This document shows, in pieces, positions 1 to 7,529 of a DNA stretch of 64,000 bases. The translations under genes were made by a program, and so were the position numbers. Every line of letters starts with the position of its first letter. Within the stretch, counting starts at the first letter, position 1. Source of the stretch: Paenibacillus sp. CF384 (GTDB lineage: Bacteria; Bacillota; Bacilli; Paenibacillales; Paenibacillaceae); the NCBI RefSeq assembly GCF_900106745.1, contig NZ_FNNV01000009.1, positions 62,001 to 126,000 on the forward strand, in the 5' to 3' direction. The notes beneath the pieces were generated by a model. That model was not told the origin of the DNA. It was given only the letters and a program-made list of their open reading frames with translations, and ran no database searches.

Positions 1-1
1 A

Positions 2-469
2 AGTAACCTTAACATTGTGCTGCAGCTGGATGGGATTACTGGCGATTCTACGATTAAAGGCTACGAGAAATGGAGTATCGTTACGGGAGCTTCATTTTCC
101 TTATCCAGTCTGGGCTCTGGTACTGTCGGTGCCGGAAGTGGAAGCTCGAAAGTAAGCCTCTCAGAACTCACCATTACCAAAGCCACCGATGCAGCCTCGA
201 TTCCGATCATGATGACTGCCATGAAAGGCGTACATATTCCGAAGGGCAAGCTTGTATTTACGCGTCAGGATGGGACGGGAAGTCAATTCCCTTACCTAGT
301 GCTTGAGCTTGAAGATGTGGCGATAACCGGCTATACCTTTAATGATACCGACGAAACGGTGAAGCTTAATTATAAGAAGATCAAGTGGACCTTCTGGTCT
401 ACGGATGCGAGGGGCGTTCGTACGCCAATCACAGGCGGCTGGGATGTTAAGACTAATAAAGCGGCATAA
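2..469 (+). CDS. Hcp-like (type VI secretion Hcp1 family) protein, 5' end missing
   Basis: The reading frame is open to the left edge, so the start lies outside the window; the GTG at 17 is an internal valine codon rather than a convincing start. The visible 155 codons begin with an LDGI-GDST segment, typical of the N-terminal strand of Hcp1-family beta-barrel proteins (LDGIxGES), and end with K-IKWTFWSTDARGV, resembling the late strands of the same fold. Hcp forms hexameric rings in type VI and related contractile systems, but Hcp-like proteins also occur singly in Firmicutes that lack a full secretion system. No other secretion gene is visible here. A rho-independent terminator follows 30 bases downstream. 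The family call is from sequence resemblance; function in this organism is unknown. Confidence 0.7.
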   Translation, partial: SNLNIVLQLDGITGDSTIKGYEKWSIVTGASFSLSSLGSGTVGAGSGSSKVSLSELTITKATDAASIPIMMTAMKGVHIPKGKLVFTRQDGTGSQFPYLVLELEDVAITGYTFNDTDETVKLNYKKIKWTFWSTDARGVRTPITGGWDVKTNKAA

Positions 470-500
470 AGATTCATGAGAAGGCAACCGCGAAAGTATG

Positions 501-527
501 AAGGCAGCCGAGGCGGCTGCCTTTTTT
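501..527 (+). terminator. Rho-independent terminator after the Hcp-like gene
   Basis: A perfect 10-bp stem (AAGGCAGCCG / CGGCTGCCTT, 3-base loop) is followed directly by a T run. Confidence 0.9.
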
Positions 528-606
528 GTCGTGCATTCGGAGCTCTTGGCCGGATCGCATCATGCAAGCGACATAGTCGTATTTACCCCAAACCCCGTTC
601 ATTTCT

Positions 607-705
607 GCCTATTTCGGCTAAATAAGACCTCTGTGGTTCGTTTAGAATTTCGGAGATGCCCATATCTCCACAATAAGCCCTCCACGGTTCGTTAGAATTG
701 TGAGG
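607..705. repeat. Intergenic 51-bp-period repeat, two units (locus 1)
   Basis: Two imperfect direct copies lie 51 bases apart: AATAAGACCTCTGTGGTTCG at 621 and AATAAGCCCTCCACGGTTCG at 672, each continuing TT(T)AGAATT. A more diverged third unit may lie at about 570-606. The upstream part of the first unit, TTCGGCTAAATAAGACCTCT, closely matches TTCGGCCAAAGTAGACCTCT in the array at 34869, which has the same period. No coding potential or self-complementary stem was obvious. Confidence 0.6.
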
Positions 706-782
706 GGGTGAAGTGAAGAAGGGTTTCCGCCGCAGATGTCGAAACAACAAAGCAACGTCAATACATGGAGAGAGTGAGTACG

Positions 783-1361
783 TTGAAAGCAAATCGAATG
801 GAAGCGTTCAGCGATGGCGTGTTCGCCATCATCATTACAATTATGGTGCTGGAGCTCAAAGTACCGGAAGGCCATGAGTGGCACTCGCTGATCGGGCTGG
901 CGCCGAAGCTGCTCAGTTACCTGTTAAGCTTCATCTATGTCGGGATCTATTGGAATAATCATCATCATCTTCTTCATGCCGTTCACACGCTAACGGGCAA
1001 GCTAATGTGGCTCAATATGCTGCTGCTGTTCTGGTTATCACTTGTGCCTTTCTCTACGGCATGGATAGGAGAGAGTCACTTTGCCCCCACGCCAACAGCG
1101 TTGTATGGCATCGTGCTGCTGCTTGCTTCTATAGCATATTGGTTATTGCAGCGCGCGATTCTGGGCCAGCACCCATCTGATTCTGCTATTAGAGCGGCGA
1201 TAGGGAGAGATTTCAAAGGCAAGATTTCGCCTGTGATTTATATATTAGCAATCGTGACCGCCTATCTTAACGCCTGGGTTTCGTGCTTCTTCTTTGCACT
1301 GGTCGCTATCATTTGGTTTGTGCCCGACAAGCGTATCGAACATGTCTTACAGAGGAAGTAA
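783..1361 (+). CDS. TMEM175-like (DUF1211) potassium channel family membrane protein
   Basis: The 192-residue product opens with RMEAFSDGVFAI, the signature of the first helix of TMEM175/DUF1211 proteins, where the R-x-x-x-F-S-D motif is the family hallmark. About six hydrophobic segments follow, which is the usual size for the bacterial single-repeat form that assembles as a tetrameric K+ channel in the cytoplasmic membrane. I chose the TTG at 783 because GGAGAG at 768-773 sits at a normal distance; the in-frame ATG at 765 has no ribosome-binding site. The gene stands alone, with a terminator at 1428. The family is clear; ion selectivity is inferred from homologues only. Confidence 0.85.
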   Translation: MKANRMEAFSDGVFAIIITIMVLELKVPEGHEWHSLIGLAPKLLSYLLSFIYVGIYWNNHHHLLHAVHTLTGKLMWLNMLLLFWLSLVPFSTAWIGESHFAPTPTALYGIVLLLASIAYWLLQRAILGQHPSDSAIRAAIGRDFKGKISPVIYILAIVTAYLNAWVSCFFFALVAIIWFVPDKRIEHVLQRK

Positions 1362-1427
1362 ACCTAGCGAGCGAGCGCGCTGGCTGGTTATGGAATTGAG
1401 GCAATTAATCGAAAAGGGTCATCATCA

Positions 1428-1463
1428 AACAGTTAGATCAATCCAATGATCTAGCTGTTTTTT
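1428..1463 (+). terminator. Rho-independent terminator after the TMEM175-like gene
   Basis: A 13-bp stem (AACAGTTAGATCA / TGATCTAGCTGTT, one mismatch, 6-base loop) runs into a T tract. It separates the channel gene from the germination operon. Confidence 0.85.
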
Positions 1464-1547
1464 CATGGATACCCATACTATTTTCATAAATAATAGCGTG
1501 CTTGAGAACAATAAGGAAAGAATTAACTATCGGCAGGTGGTGATGGC

Positions 1548-3047
1548 ATGTTTCGCACCAAGAAGGGAAAAACAAATTCTGGTCCTAAAGTAACGATTGA
1601 AATGGAAGCCGGGGATCTCGATAAGAAGATTGTTCAGATTCAGAACTATTTCGCACAAACAGAAGATCTGATGATGCAGAAGCTCGCATGCTCGGATCAA
1701 AACTGCGCATTGATCTATCTGGAGTCACTGGTACAATCGGCTTCCATTCAAACGCTTGTCATTGATGCATTGCTGGAATCCAGCCCCGATGATATCGAGC
1801 AGAAGTTAACTGCAGTCGAAGTCAAAAAGTCATCCGATCTAATCCAAATCGGAAAATATATGCTTGAAGGACATTGCGTCATTGTAACGGAAAGTGACTC
1901 GACCGCGATCGTGATACCCGTAGCAAAGTCGCAAGACCGAGCCATACAGGAACCGAAAGGCGAGCAGATCATCAAGGGAGCACATGATGGATTTATCGAA
2001 AGCTTGAGTACCAATCTATATTTGCTTCGCACTCGCATGACGAATCCAAAATTAAAAGTGAAGTACCTTACGCTGGGTCGTGTGACAAATACAAAAGTCG
2101 CGATGATTTACATGGCTGGCTTTGCGGATCCCAAAGTCGTTGCAGAATGCGAGAAACGACTTTCCTCAATCGATCTGGAATATCTGTATTCCACAGAAAA
2201 CATTGATGAGATGCTCGAAGAACATCCGCTCTCACCATTTCCTCAAGCGATTCAGACCGAGAGGCCCGATAGGACGGTAGCTTACTTAATGGAAGGCAAA
2301 ATCTCAATTTTCGTCGATGGTAATCCAGTCGCTTTGATACTGCCTATTACGTTCTTTTCCTTTTTTCAGACACCGGATGATTACAACAGACGCTGGATTA
2401 TCGGGTCTTTTTACCGTTTGCTTCGTTTAGTTAGTTTTCTATTAGCCATTTGCTTACCGGCCATCTATATCGCTACCGTATCGTACCATTCTGAAGTGCT
2501 GCCGATCGGAATTCTTTATTCGGTAAAGGTGGCGTTAACTTACGTTCCTTTACCGCCTATACTAGAAGCGCTTGTTATGCAAATCATCCTGGAGCTGCTG
2601 AAGGAGGCCGCGATTAGGCTGCCTTCACCCATCTCTCAGACGATCGGTATTGTCGGGGGCTTAGTCATTGGTACCGCTGTGGTGGAAGCTCAATTGGTTT
2701 CGAACACGATGATCGTCGTCATCGGGCTCACGGCGATTGCGTCTTTCGGAAACCCAGTCAACGAATTTGGAACCAGCCTTCGGGTATTGGGATTTCCCAT
2801 GATGATAGCTGCATCCTTGTTCGGTTTTTTCGGTATTTCCATTATGCTGATGCTGATCTTCATCCATCTCTGCAAAATCGAAACATTGGGAATACCCTAT
2901 TTTGCGCCGTTCGGCCCGTTTCAAGGAAAAGAGAATTTTAAAGATGTGTTGCTTAGACTGCCTCTGTGGATGGTCAATAAAAGCTCGCGAAAAGCGGAAT
3001 TCGGCCTCATTAAGCAGACGATATTCGGGAGGTGGAAGCGTCCATGA
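1548..3047 (+). CDS. Spore germination protein, GerA family (GerAA-type receptor subunit)
   Basis: This is the A subunit of a GerA-type nutrient germinant receptor, found in the inner membrane of the spore. The 499-residue length is normal. Residues 1 to about 280 form the hydrophilic N-terminal domain; about five hydrophobic segments follow from residue 285 (including a PLPPILEALVMQIILELLKE stretch typical of the family), then a short cytoplasmic tail. AGGTGGTG at 1533 is the ribosome-binding site. The gene overlaps the next one at ATGA (3044-3047), so the subunits are translationally coupled. Expression in the forespore under sigma G would be expected; a CATACTA at 1474 fits a sigma-G -10 but I see no good -35. 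The germinant cannot be read from the sequence. Confidence 0.93.
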   Translation: MFRTKKGKTNSGPKVTIEMEAGDLDKKIVQIQNYFAQTEDLMMQKLACSDQNCALIYLESLVQSASIQTLVIDALLESSPDDIEQKLTAVEVKKSSDLIQIGKYMLEGHCVIVTESDSTAIVIPVAKSQDRAIQEPKGEQIIKGAHDGFIESLSTNLYLLRTRMTNPKLKVKYLTLGRVTNTKVAMIYMAGFADPKVVAECEKRLSSIDLEYLYSTENIDEMLEEHPLSPFPQAIQTERPDRTVAYLMEGKISIFVDGNPVALILPITFFSFFQTPDDYNRRWIIGSFYRLLRLVSFLLAICLPAIYIATVSYHSEVLPIGILYSVKVALTYVPLPPILEALVMQIILELLKEAAIRLPSPISQTIGIVGGLVIGTAVVEAQLVSNTMIVVIGLTAIASFGNPVNEFGTSLRVLGFPMMIAASLFGFFGISIMLMLIFIHLCKIETLGIPYFAPFGPFQGKENFKDVLLRLPLWMVNKSSRKAEFGLIKQTIFGRWKRP

Positions 3048-4129
3048 AAATGACGATAAGCAGAACCCAGTTGTTTTTTTTGATTATCAAGACGCAGATT
3101 GGAATAGGCTTATTATCCTTGCCCTCTGAAATTCAGAGCATTGCGAATGGAGATTCTTGGATTTCGGTTCTTTTGGCCGGGGCACTTATCCAGATTTTGC
3201 TATTCGTCTATTGGCGGCTGCTCAAGAAATTTCCGAATGAAACCTTGAGCGAAATTACAAATCGCCTGCTTGGGCGATATTTGGGAAAAACGATCAATCT
3301 CGTCTATTTTGGTTTCTTCGTATTCATCGCGGCGTATGCATGTTCACTCTACGTACAGTTGATCAATACATGGATGCTCCCCTTGACCCCCGGATGGGTG
3401 CTGCTTCTGCTGATCGTCGGGACGAGCGTTTATTTGGCTCATGATAATTTGCGCGTCATCGCTAGGTTTTTTGTCTTAGCTTCCATGCTGTTCATTGTGT
3501 TGCTTCTACTCAGCATTTTAAACTTTAAGAATGATATGCATATTACGAACATATTGCCTTTAGGCCATTCAGGTATGCTGCGAATTTTCAAGGGAAGCGA
3601 CAAAACGTTCTTCTCCATGCTTGGGTTTGAGGTGACACTATTTTTCTTCTCCCATGTACAAGATAATAAGAAAGGCATGTTTACCTTAATTTCATTAGCC
3701 AATTGCTTTGTTACATTGTTTTATACCTACTTTGTTTTCATCTGCCTGATCGGATTTTCTCCAAAGGCGTTAGAGCCGGTGAATGAACCGGTTTTGTTTT
3801 TATTTAAAGGCTTGACCTTTCAACTGTTTGATCGTTTAGACCTGATTTTCCTGACGATCTGGAGTATTCCGATGACTGCAACCATCGTTTCTTATTTATC
3901 TGTCGCCGGAAAGAGCCTTACGACCAAGCAAGGCGCCTATAGAAAGCTAGTATGGTTCAGCGGGGGAATTGTCTTCGTTGCAGCGTGGTATTTAACGACA
4001 ATTGAGAATGTGGATTCTTTCAGTAAATGGCTGGAGTATGGCTATCTGATCATGATTGCAGCGGTGCCGGTATTGCTCTGGCTCGCATCCCTTCTTGTTA
4101 AAACCAATGAAAAGGTCGAGTCAGTATGA
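3044..4129 (+). CDS. Spore germination permease, GerB family (GerAB-type subunit)
   Basis: The 361-residue product is an APC-superfamily-like membrane protein with about ten hydrophobic segments, starting with the ISRTQLFFLIIKTQIGIGLL stretch typical of GerAB proteins. In this family the B subunit binds the germinant. The ATG at 3044 is preferred over an in-frame GTG at 3032, because GGGAGGTG (3028-3034) would overlap that GTG but is well placed for 3044. It overlaps the stop of the A subunit and, at 4126-4129, the start of the C subunit, giving a tightly coupled A-B-C operon. Confidence 0.93.
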   Translation: MKMTISRTQLFFLIIKTQIGIGLLSLPSEIQSIANGDSWISVLLAGALIQILLFVYWRLLKKFPNETLSEITNRLLGRYLGKTINLVYFGFFVFIAAYACSLYVQLINTWMLPLTPGWVLLLLIVGTSVYLAHDNLRVIARFFVLASMLFIVLLLLSILNFKNDMHITNILPLGHSGMLRIFKGSDKTFFSMLGFEVTLFFFSHVQDNKKGMFTLISLANCFVTLFYTYFVFICLIGFSPKALEPVNEPVLFLFKGLTFQLFDRLDLIFLTIWSIPMTATIVSYLSVAGKSLTTKQGAYRKLVWFSGGIVFVAAWYLTTIENVDSFSKWLEYGYLIMIAAVPVLLWLASLLVKTNEKVESV

Positions 4130-5232
4130 GAAGAAAGTGGTTTATTACGGTATGGATCTTGTTATGCATAATGGTGCTAGCAGGCTGCTGGGACAGCCAA
4201 TATTTATTGACAAAGAAAATGGTAAACGGAATTAGCTTGGACAAGGACAAGGATAACCAAATACTTGTGACCGTTCGAACAGTCCAGCTCGACAGCAAAG
4301 GCGGCGGCCAATTTGATGTAAAGGACCAAGAGATGCGAGCAAGCGGGGCATCAACAGCCAGTACAGGCATGAAAATAGATAGTATGCTTCCCGGCACCGT
4401 CGAAGCCAGTAAGACGCATGTTGTCATCATTGGGGAAGAACTAGCCAAACAAGGGATCAAAGTTCCCTTGGAGTACTTTTATCGGAATCCGAAAGGCTAT
4501 CTGAATTCGAATATTCTAATGAGCAAGGGGCAAGCTGCCGAAGTATTATCTTTCAAAAAAATTGATAACAGTCCCATCGCATTCGGCATTAAACAATTGA
4601 TAAATGGGGCTGAGCGCACGACGGTCATTCCAAATCAAACGATGTATTCGATCTGGAGTCAAATGTTTGACCTGGGCGAAGATATGGTGCTGCCTCTCAT
4701 TCAAAAATTAGGGAATAAAGCCTTGGTCATTGACAGTGTCGGTCTATTCGATGAGGATAAATTTACCGGACAAACCTTAAAAAATGAGGATAGTACACTG
4801 TTATTGCTCATGATCGGCAAGCTTAATAAATTTGCAAACATGGACATACCGGTTGAGCGGAGTATGCTTACCTTTCAAGCGCGCAAAATGAAGAGATCCA
4901 TCCACTTGTCAGTCAAGCCATCCACGTCCGAAATCGAATGCTTTGTGAAGGTAGACTTATATGGTGTCCTTGGCAGTTTTCCGAACCAGCTGGGCCAGGA
5001 AGTCGATCGTGAACAGGTGAAGCAGGAAATTAACGCAAACCTAAGCAAACGAGCCTTAGGCGTAACAAGGAAGTTGCAGCAGGCAAATTGCGATGCGCTT
5101 GGCATTGGAAGAAGGCTCAAAGCCCATCATGTCAAGCTATGGAAAACCATCGATTGGAATAAAACTTACAAGGAAGTGAAGATAAAAACGGAAGTGAAAG
5201 TTCATATTGCAAATACGGGCATCATTAAATGA
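4126..5232 (+). CDS. Germinant receptor lipoprotein, Ger(x)C family (GerAC-type subunit)
   Basis: The 368-residue product begins with a short positively charged stretch, a hydrophobic core and the lipobox LAGC followed by WD. The C-W-D sequence after the lipobox is characteristic of Ger(x)C proteins, which are anchored on the outer face of the spore inner membrane as the third receptor subunit. The C-terminal part (WNKTYKEVKIKTEVKVHI) matches the conserved end of the family. The start overlaps the GerB stop as ATGA. A strong terminator follows at 5244, closing the operon. Confidence 0.92.
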   Translation: MRRKWFITVWILLCIMVLAGCWDSQYLLTKKMVNGISLDKDKDNQILVTVRTVQLDSKGGGQFDVKDQEMRASGASTASTGMKIDSMLPGTVEASKTHVVIIGEELAKQGIKVPLEYFYRNPKGYLNSNILMSKGQAAEVLSFKKIDNSPIAFGIKQLINGAERTTVIPNQTMYSIWSQMFDLGEDMVLPLIQKLGNKALVIDSVGLFDEDKFTGQTLKNEDSTLLLLMIGKLNKFANMDIPVERSMLTFQARKMKRSIHLSVKPSTSEIECFVKVDLYGVLGSFPNQLGQEVDREQVKQEINANLSKRALGVTRKLQQANCDALGIGRRLKAHHVKLWKTIDWNKTYKEVKIKTEVKVHIANTGIIK

Positions 5233-5243
5233 TCGGTGAGAAG

Positions 5244-5282
5244 GATGATCTCTCCACTTGGAGAGGTCATCTTTTTTTTTTT
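5244..5282 (+). terminator. Rho-independent terminator of the ger operon
   Basis: A 12-bp stem (GATGATCTCTCC / GGAGAGGTCATC, ACTT loop, one G-T pair) is followed by an uninterrupted run of T. Confidence 0.92.
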
Positions 5283-5313
5283 GCATTTACGATTGGCATC
5301 CACAGGCTTATAA

Positions 5314-5328
5314 TGAGATTGATTATCA
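5314..5328 (+). promoter_or_regulatory. Fur box upstream of efeO
   Basis: TGAGATTGATTATCA matches the Bacillus 7-1-7 Fur box (TGATAATnATTATCA) at 12 of 14 defined positions. It lies about 20 bases before the efeO start, where Fur-Fe2+ would block transcription or initiation, so the operon is predicted to be iron-repressed. Confidence 0.8.
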
Positions 5329-5347
5329 TTACTAGGGGGATGCAAAC

Positions 5348-6205
5348 ATGAAAGTTTGGTATAGAGGTGCAGTTCTATTAACTGCGGCAGCAATCGTATT
5401 ATCCGGTTGCGGTAAGAATGACAACAATGCTAACGCGTCCAAGGCAACCAATGCAGCAGCTGCGAATGGTGAAGGAGCAGTTGATCTAACGGAGGCGCAA
5501 GACCAATATCAGGCTTTCGGCATTGAGCAGTGCGATCTATTGATCGCGGATACGGAGAAGTTCGTAAATGCCGTCAAAGCGGGCAATATCGATGAGGCGA
5601 AGCAGTTTTATGCCCCTGCACGGATGTATTATGAACGTATTGAGCCGATTGCAGAATCGCTTGGCGACTTCGATCCGAATATCGATGCGCGCGAAGGCGA
5701 TGTGGCTGAAGCCGATTGGCGCGGATTCCACCGCATCGAGAAAGCGCTGTGGGTCGATAACTCTACGGACGGCATGACGGAGTATGCCGATCGTCTTCTC
5801 AGTGATGTCAAAGCGCTTCGCGCATTGATGGAAACCGTTGAAGTAGACAGCACGATGCTCGTGACCGGCGCGGTAGAGCTGCTTAACGAGGTTTCCTCCT
5901 CGAAGGTAACAGGGGAAGAGGAACGTTATTCCCGCACGGATCTGTATGATTTTGTTGCGAACGTTCAAGGAGCGAAGAAAATTTATGAACTGTTGAAGCC
6001 TGCGCTTGCGCAAAAAGATGCGGATCTGGAGAAGCAAATCGGTGAACGCTTTACCGAATTGGAAGGCCTTCTCGATAAGTACAAGTCAGGCGACGGTTTT
6101 GTCTTGTTTACCGACTTAAAGGACGCGGATACCAAATCGCTGAGCCAATCGCTTGATGCACTTGCAGAGCCGCTTTCGCAGATGGGTACTATTTTGGGGG
6201 CGTAA
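5348..6205 (+). CDS. efeO: EfeO/EfeM iron-uptake lipoprotein (imelysin/M75 domain)
   Basis: EfeO is the extracytoplasmic iron-binding component of the Efe ferrous/ferric uptake system. The 285-residue product has a signal peptide ending in the lipobox LSGC (Cys at about 21), a low-complexity Asn/Ala linker to residue 45, then the helical M75 domain. The HxxE metal motif of the family is visible as GFHRIEKALW. The N-terminal cupredoxin domain of the E. coli protein is absent, as in the short EfeM form. A Fur box precedes the gene, with TAGGGGGA as ribosome-binding site. It is the first gene of efeO-efeB-efeU. Confidence 0.9.
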   Translation: MKVWYRGAVLLTAAAIVLSGCGKNDNNANASKATNAAAANGEGAVDLTEAQDQYQAFGIEQCDLLIADTEKFVNAVKAGNIDEAKQFYAPARMYYERIEPIAESLGDFDPNIDAREGDVAEADWRGFHRIEKALWVDNSTDGMTEYADRLLSDVKALRALMETVEVDSTMLVTGAVELLNEVSSSKVTGEEERYSRTDLYDFVANVQGAKKIYELLKPALAQKDADLEKQIGERFTELEGLLDKYKSGDGFVLFTDLKDADTKSLSQSLDALAEPLSQMGTILGA

Positions 6206-6211
6206 TTAGAG

Positions 6212-7510
6212 ATGAAGGACCAGGAGAAGAAGAACCGTCCGGAAGAAGGACAAAGCGGAATTTGGAAAAAACCAGTTAGCCGGCGCGATCTGCTCAAGAT
6301 GGCCGGTATCGGCGGAGCCGGACTTCTGCTCGGCGGCCTAGGAACAGGCGGACTGCTGGAAGCAAGCAGTCGTCTGCACGGTAGCGAGGCTTCACAGTCC
6401 GAAGACGACATTGTAGCGTTCTACGGTCCGAATCAGGCGGGCATTGCAACGCCTTCACAGGATTTTATTTGTTTTGCCGCTTTTGATCTACGGACGACGG
6501 ATGTTGCGGATGTACGCGAGCTGTTCAAGAAGTGGACGGAAGCTGCAAGCGCAATGACTCGTGGACAATTAATCGGAGAGCCCGTTCATGAGAATGAACA
6601 TGTACCGCCTACGGATACGGGAGAAGCCGCCGGACTGAATCCTTCTCGAACGACGATTACGTTTGGGGTAGGGCCAAGCTTCTTTGATGAACGATTCGGT
6701 CTTGCGGGGAAACGTCCGGCTAGCTTCGCTGAGCTGCCGCTCTTTAACGGGGATGCGCTGCGCGAGGAATGGACTGGCGGAGATATTGGCGTGCAAGTTT
6801 GTGCCAATGATCTGCAGGTTGCTTTCCATGCTATACGCAACCTCGCCCGCATAGCGCGAGGGAAGGCAGTTCTTCGGTGGACGCAGGAGGGCTTTCAACG
6901 TACCGGCCAAGCGGATCCGTCTGGCGCTACGCCGCGAAATCTCATGGGCTTTAAGGATGGCACTGGTAATCCGGATATTCACGATGCGCAGACGATGAAA
7001 GAGGTTGTTTGGGCTGGTGCAAGCGACGGAGCTCCGTGGATGGCTGGTGGAAGCTATATGGTCGTCAGACGTATTCGGATTCGCGTTGAAGTGTGGGATC
7101 GCTCGACACTTAAGGATCAGGAAGATACCTTTGGCCGTAATCGGCACAGCGGAGCACCACTTGGCAGTCAGAATGAGAGGGATAAAGTTGATCTTGCGGC
7201 GAAGAATGAGAAAGGGAACCCGCTAATTCCAATGGATTCCCATGTGCGTCTGGCAAGAGGCGACAGCTCGATTCGGATCTTGCGACGCTCTTATTCGTAC
7301 TCCAGCGGACTCGACAATGCGACCGGACAATTGGATGCAGGCCTTCTGTTCATCAGCTATCAACGCGACATTGCCAAACAGTTTATTCCCATGCAGCAGC
7401 GGCTTGCAACCGACAAGCTGAACGAATACATCCTACACCATGGAAGTGCTGTATTTGCTTGTTTCCCGGGTGTACGCAAAGGCGGCTATATTGGGGATAC
7501 ACTGTTGTGA
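6212..7510 (+). CDS. efeB: EfeB deferrochelatase / DyP-type haem peroxidase
   Basis: EfeB is a haem-dependent peroxidase of the DyP family exported by the Tat pathway; it works with EfeO and EfeU in iron acquisition and may release iron from haem. The 432-residue product has a twin-arginine signal (SRRDLLKMAG, about residues 24-33) followed by a glycine-rich hydrophobic core. The GxxDG haem-pocket motif is present as GFKDGTGN, with the catalytic Asp at 249, and the proximal haem His is likely H344 in DSHVRLA. It starts 6 bases after efeO and is followed by efeU. Confidence 0.92.
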   Translation: MKDQEKKNRPEEGQSGIWKKPVSRRDLLKMAGIGGAGLLLGGLGTGGLLEASSRLHGSEASQSEDDIVAFYGPNQAGIATPSQDFICFAAFDLRTTDVADVRELFKKWTEAASAMTRGQLIGEPVHENEHVPPTDTGEAAGLNPSRTTITFGVGPSFFDERFGLAGKRPASFAELPLFNGDALREEWTGGDIGVQVCANDLQVAFHAIRNLARIARGKAVLRWTQEGFQRTGQADPSGATPRNLMGFKDGTGNPDIHDAQTMKEVVWAGASDGAPWMAGGSYMVVRRIRIRVEVWDRSTLKDQEDTFGRNRHSGAPLGSQNERDKVDLAAKNEKGNPLIPMDSHVRLARGDSSIRILRRSYSYSSGLDNATGQLDAGLLFISYQRDIAKQFIPMQQRLATDKLNEYILHHGSAVFACFPGVRKGGYIGDTLL

Positions 7511-7529
7511 TCAGAAGGGGAATAGATAC

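Noticed and set aside
498-695. 65-codon plus-strand frame after the Hcp-like gene
   Set aside because: It starts in the terminator and runs through intergenic repeats; no ribosome-binding site.
1474-1480. CATACTA as a sigma-G -10 for the ger operon
   Set aside because: The sequence fits but no matching -35 lies at the right distance, so it is not listed as a promoter.
5537-6037. 166-codon minus-strand frame
   Set aside because: Antisense to efeO; no start signal and Arg/Ile-rich shadow translation.
6569-7147. 192-codon minus-strand frame
   Set aside because: Antisense to efeB across its haem motifs.
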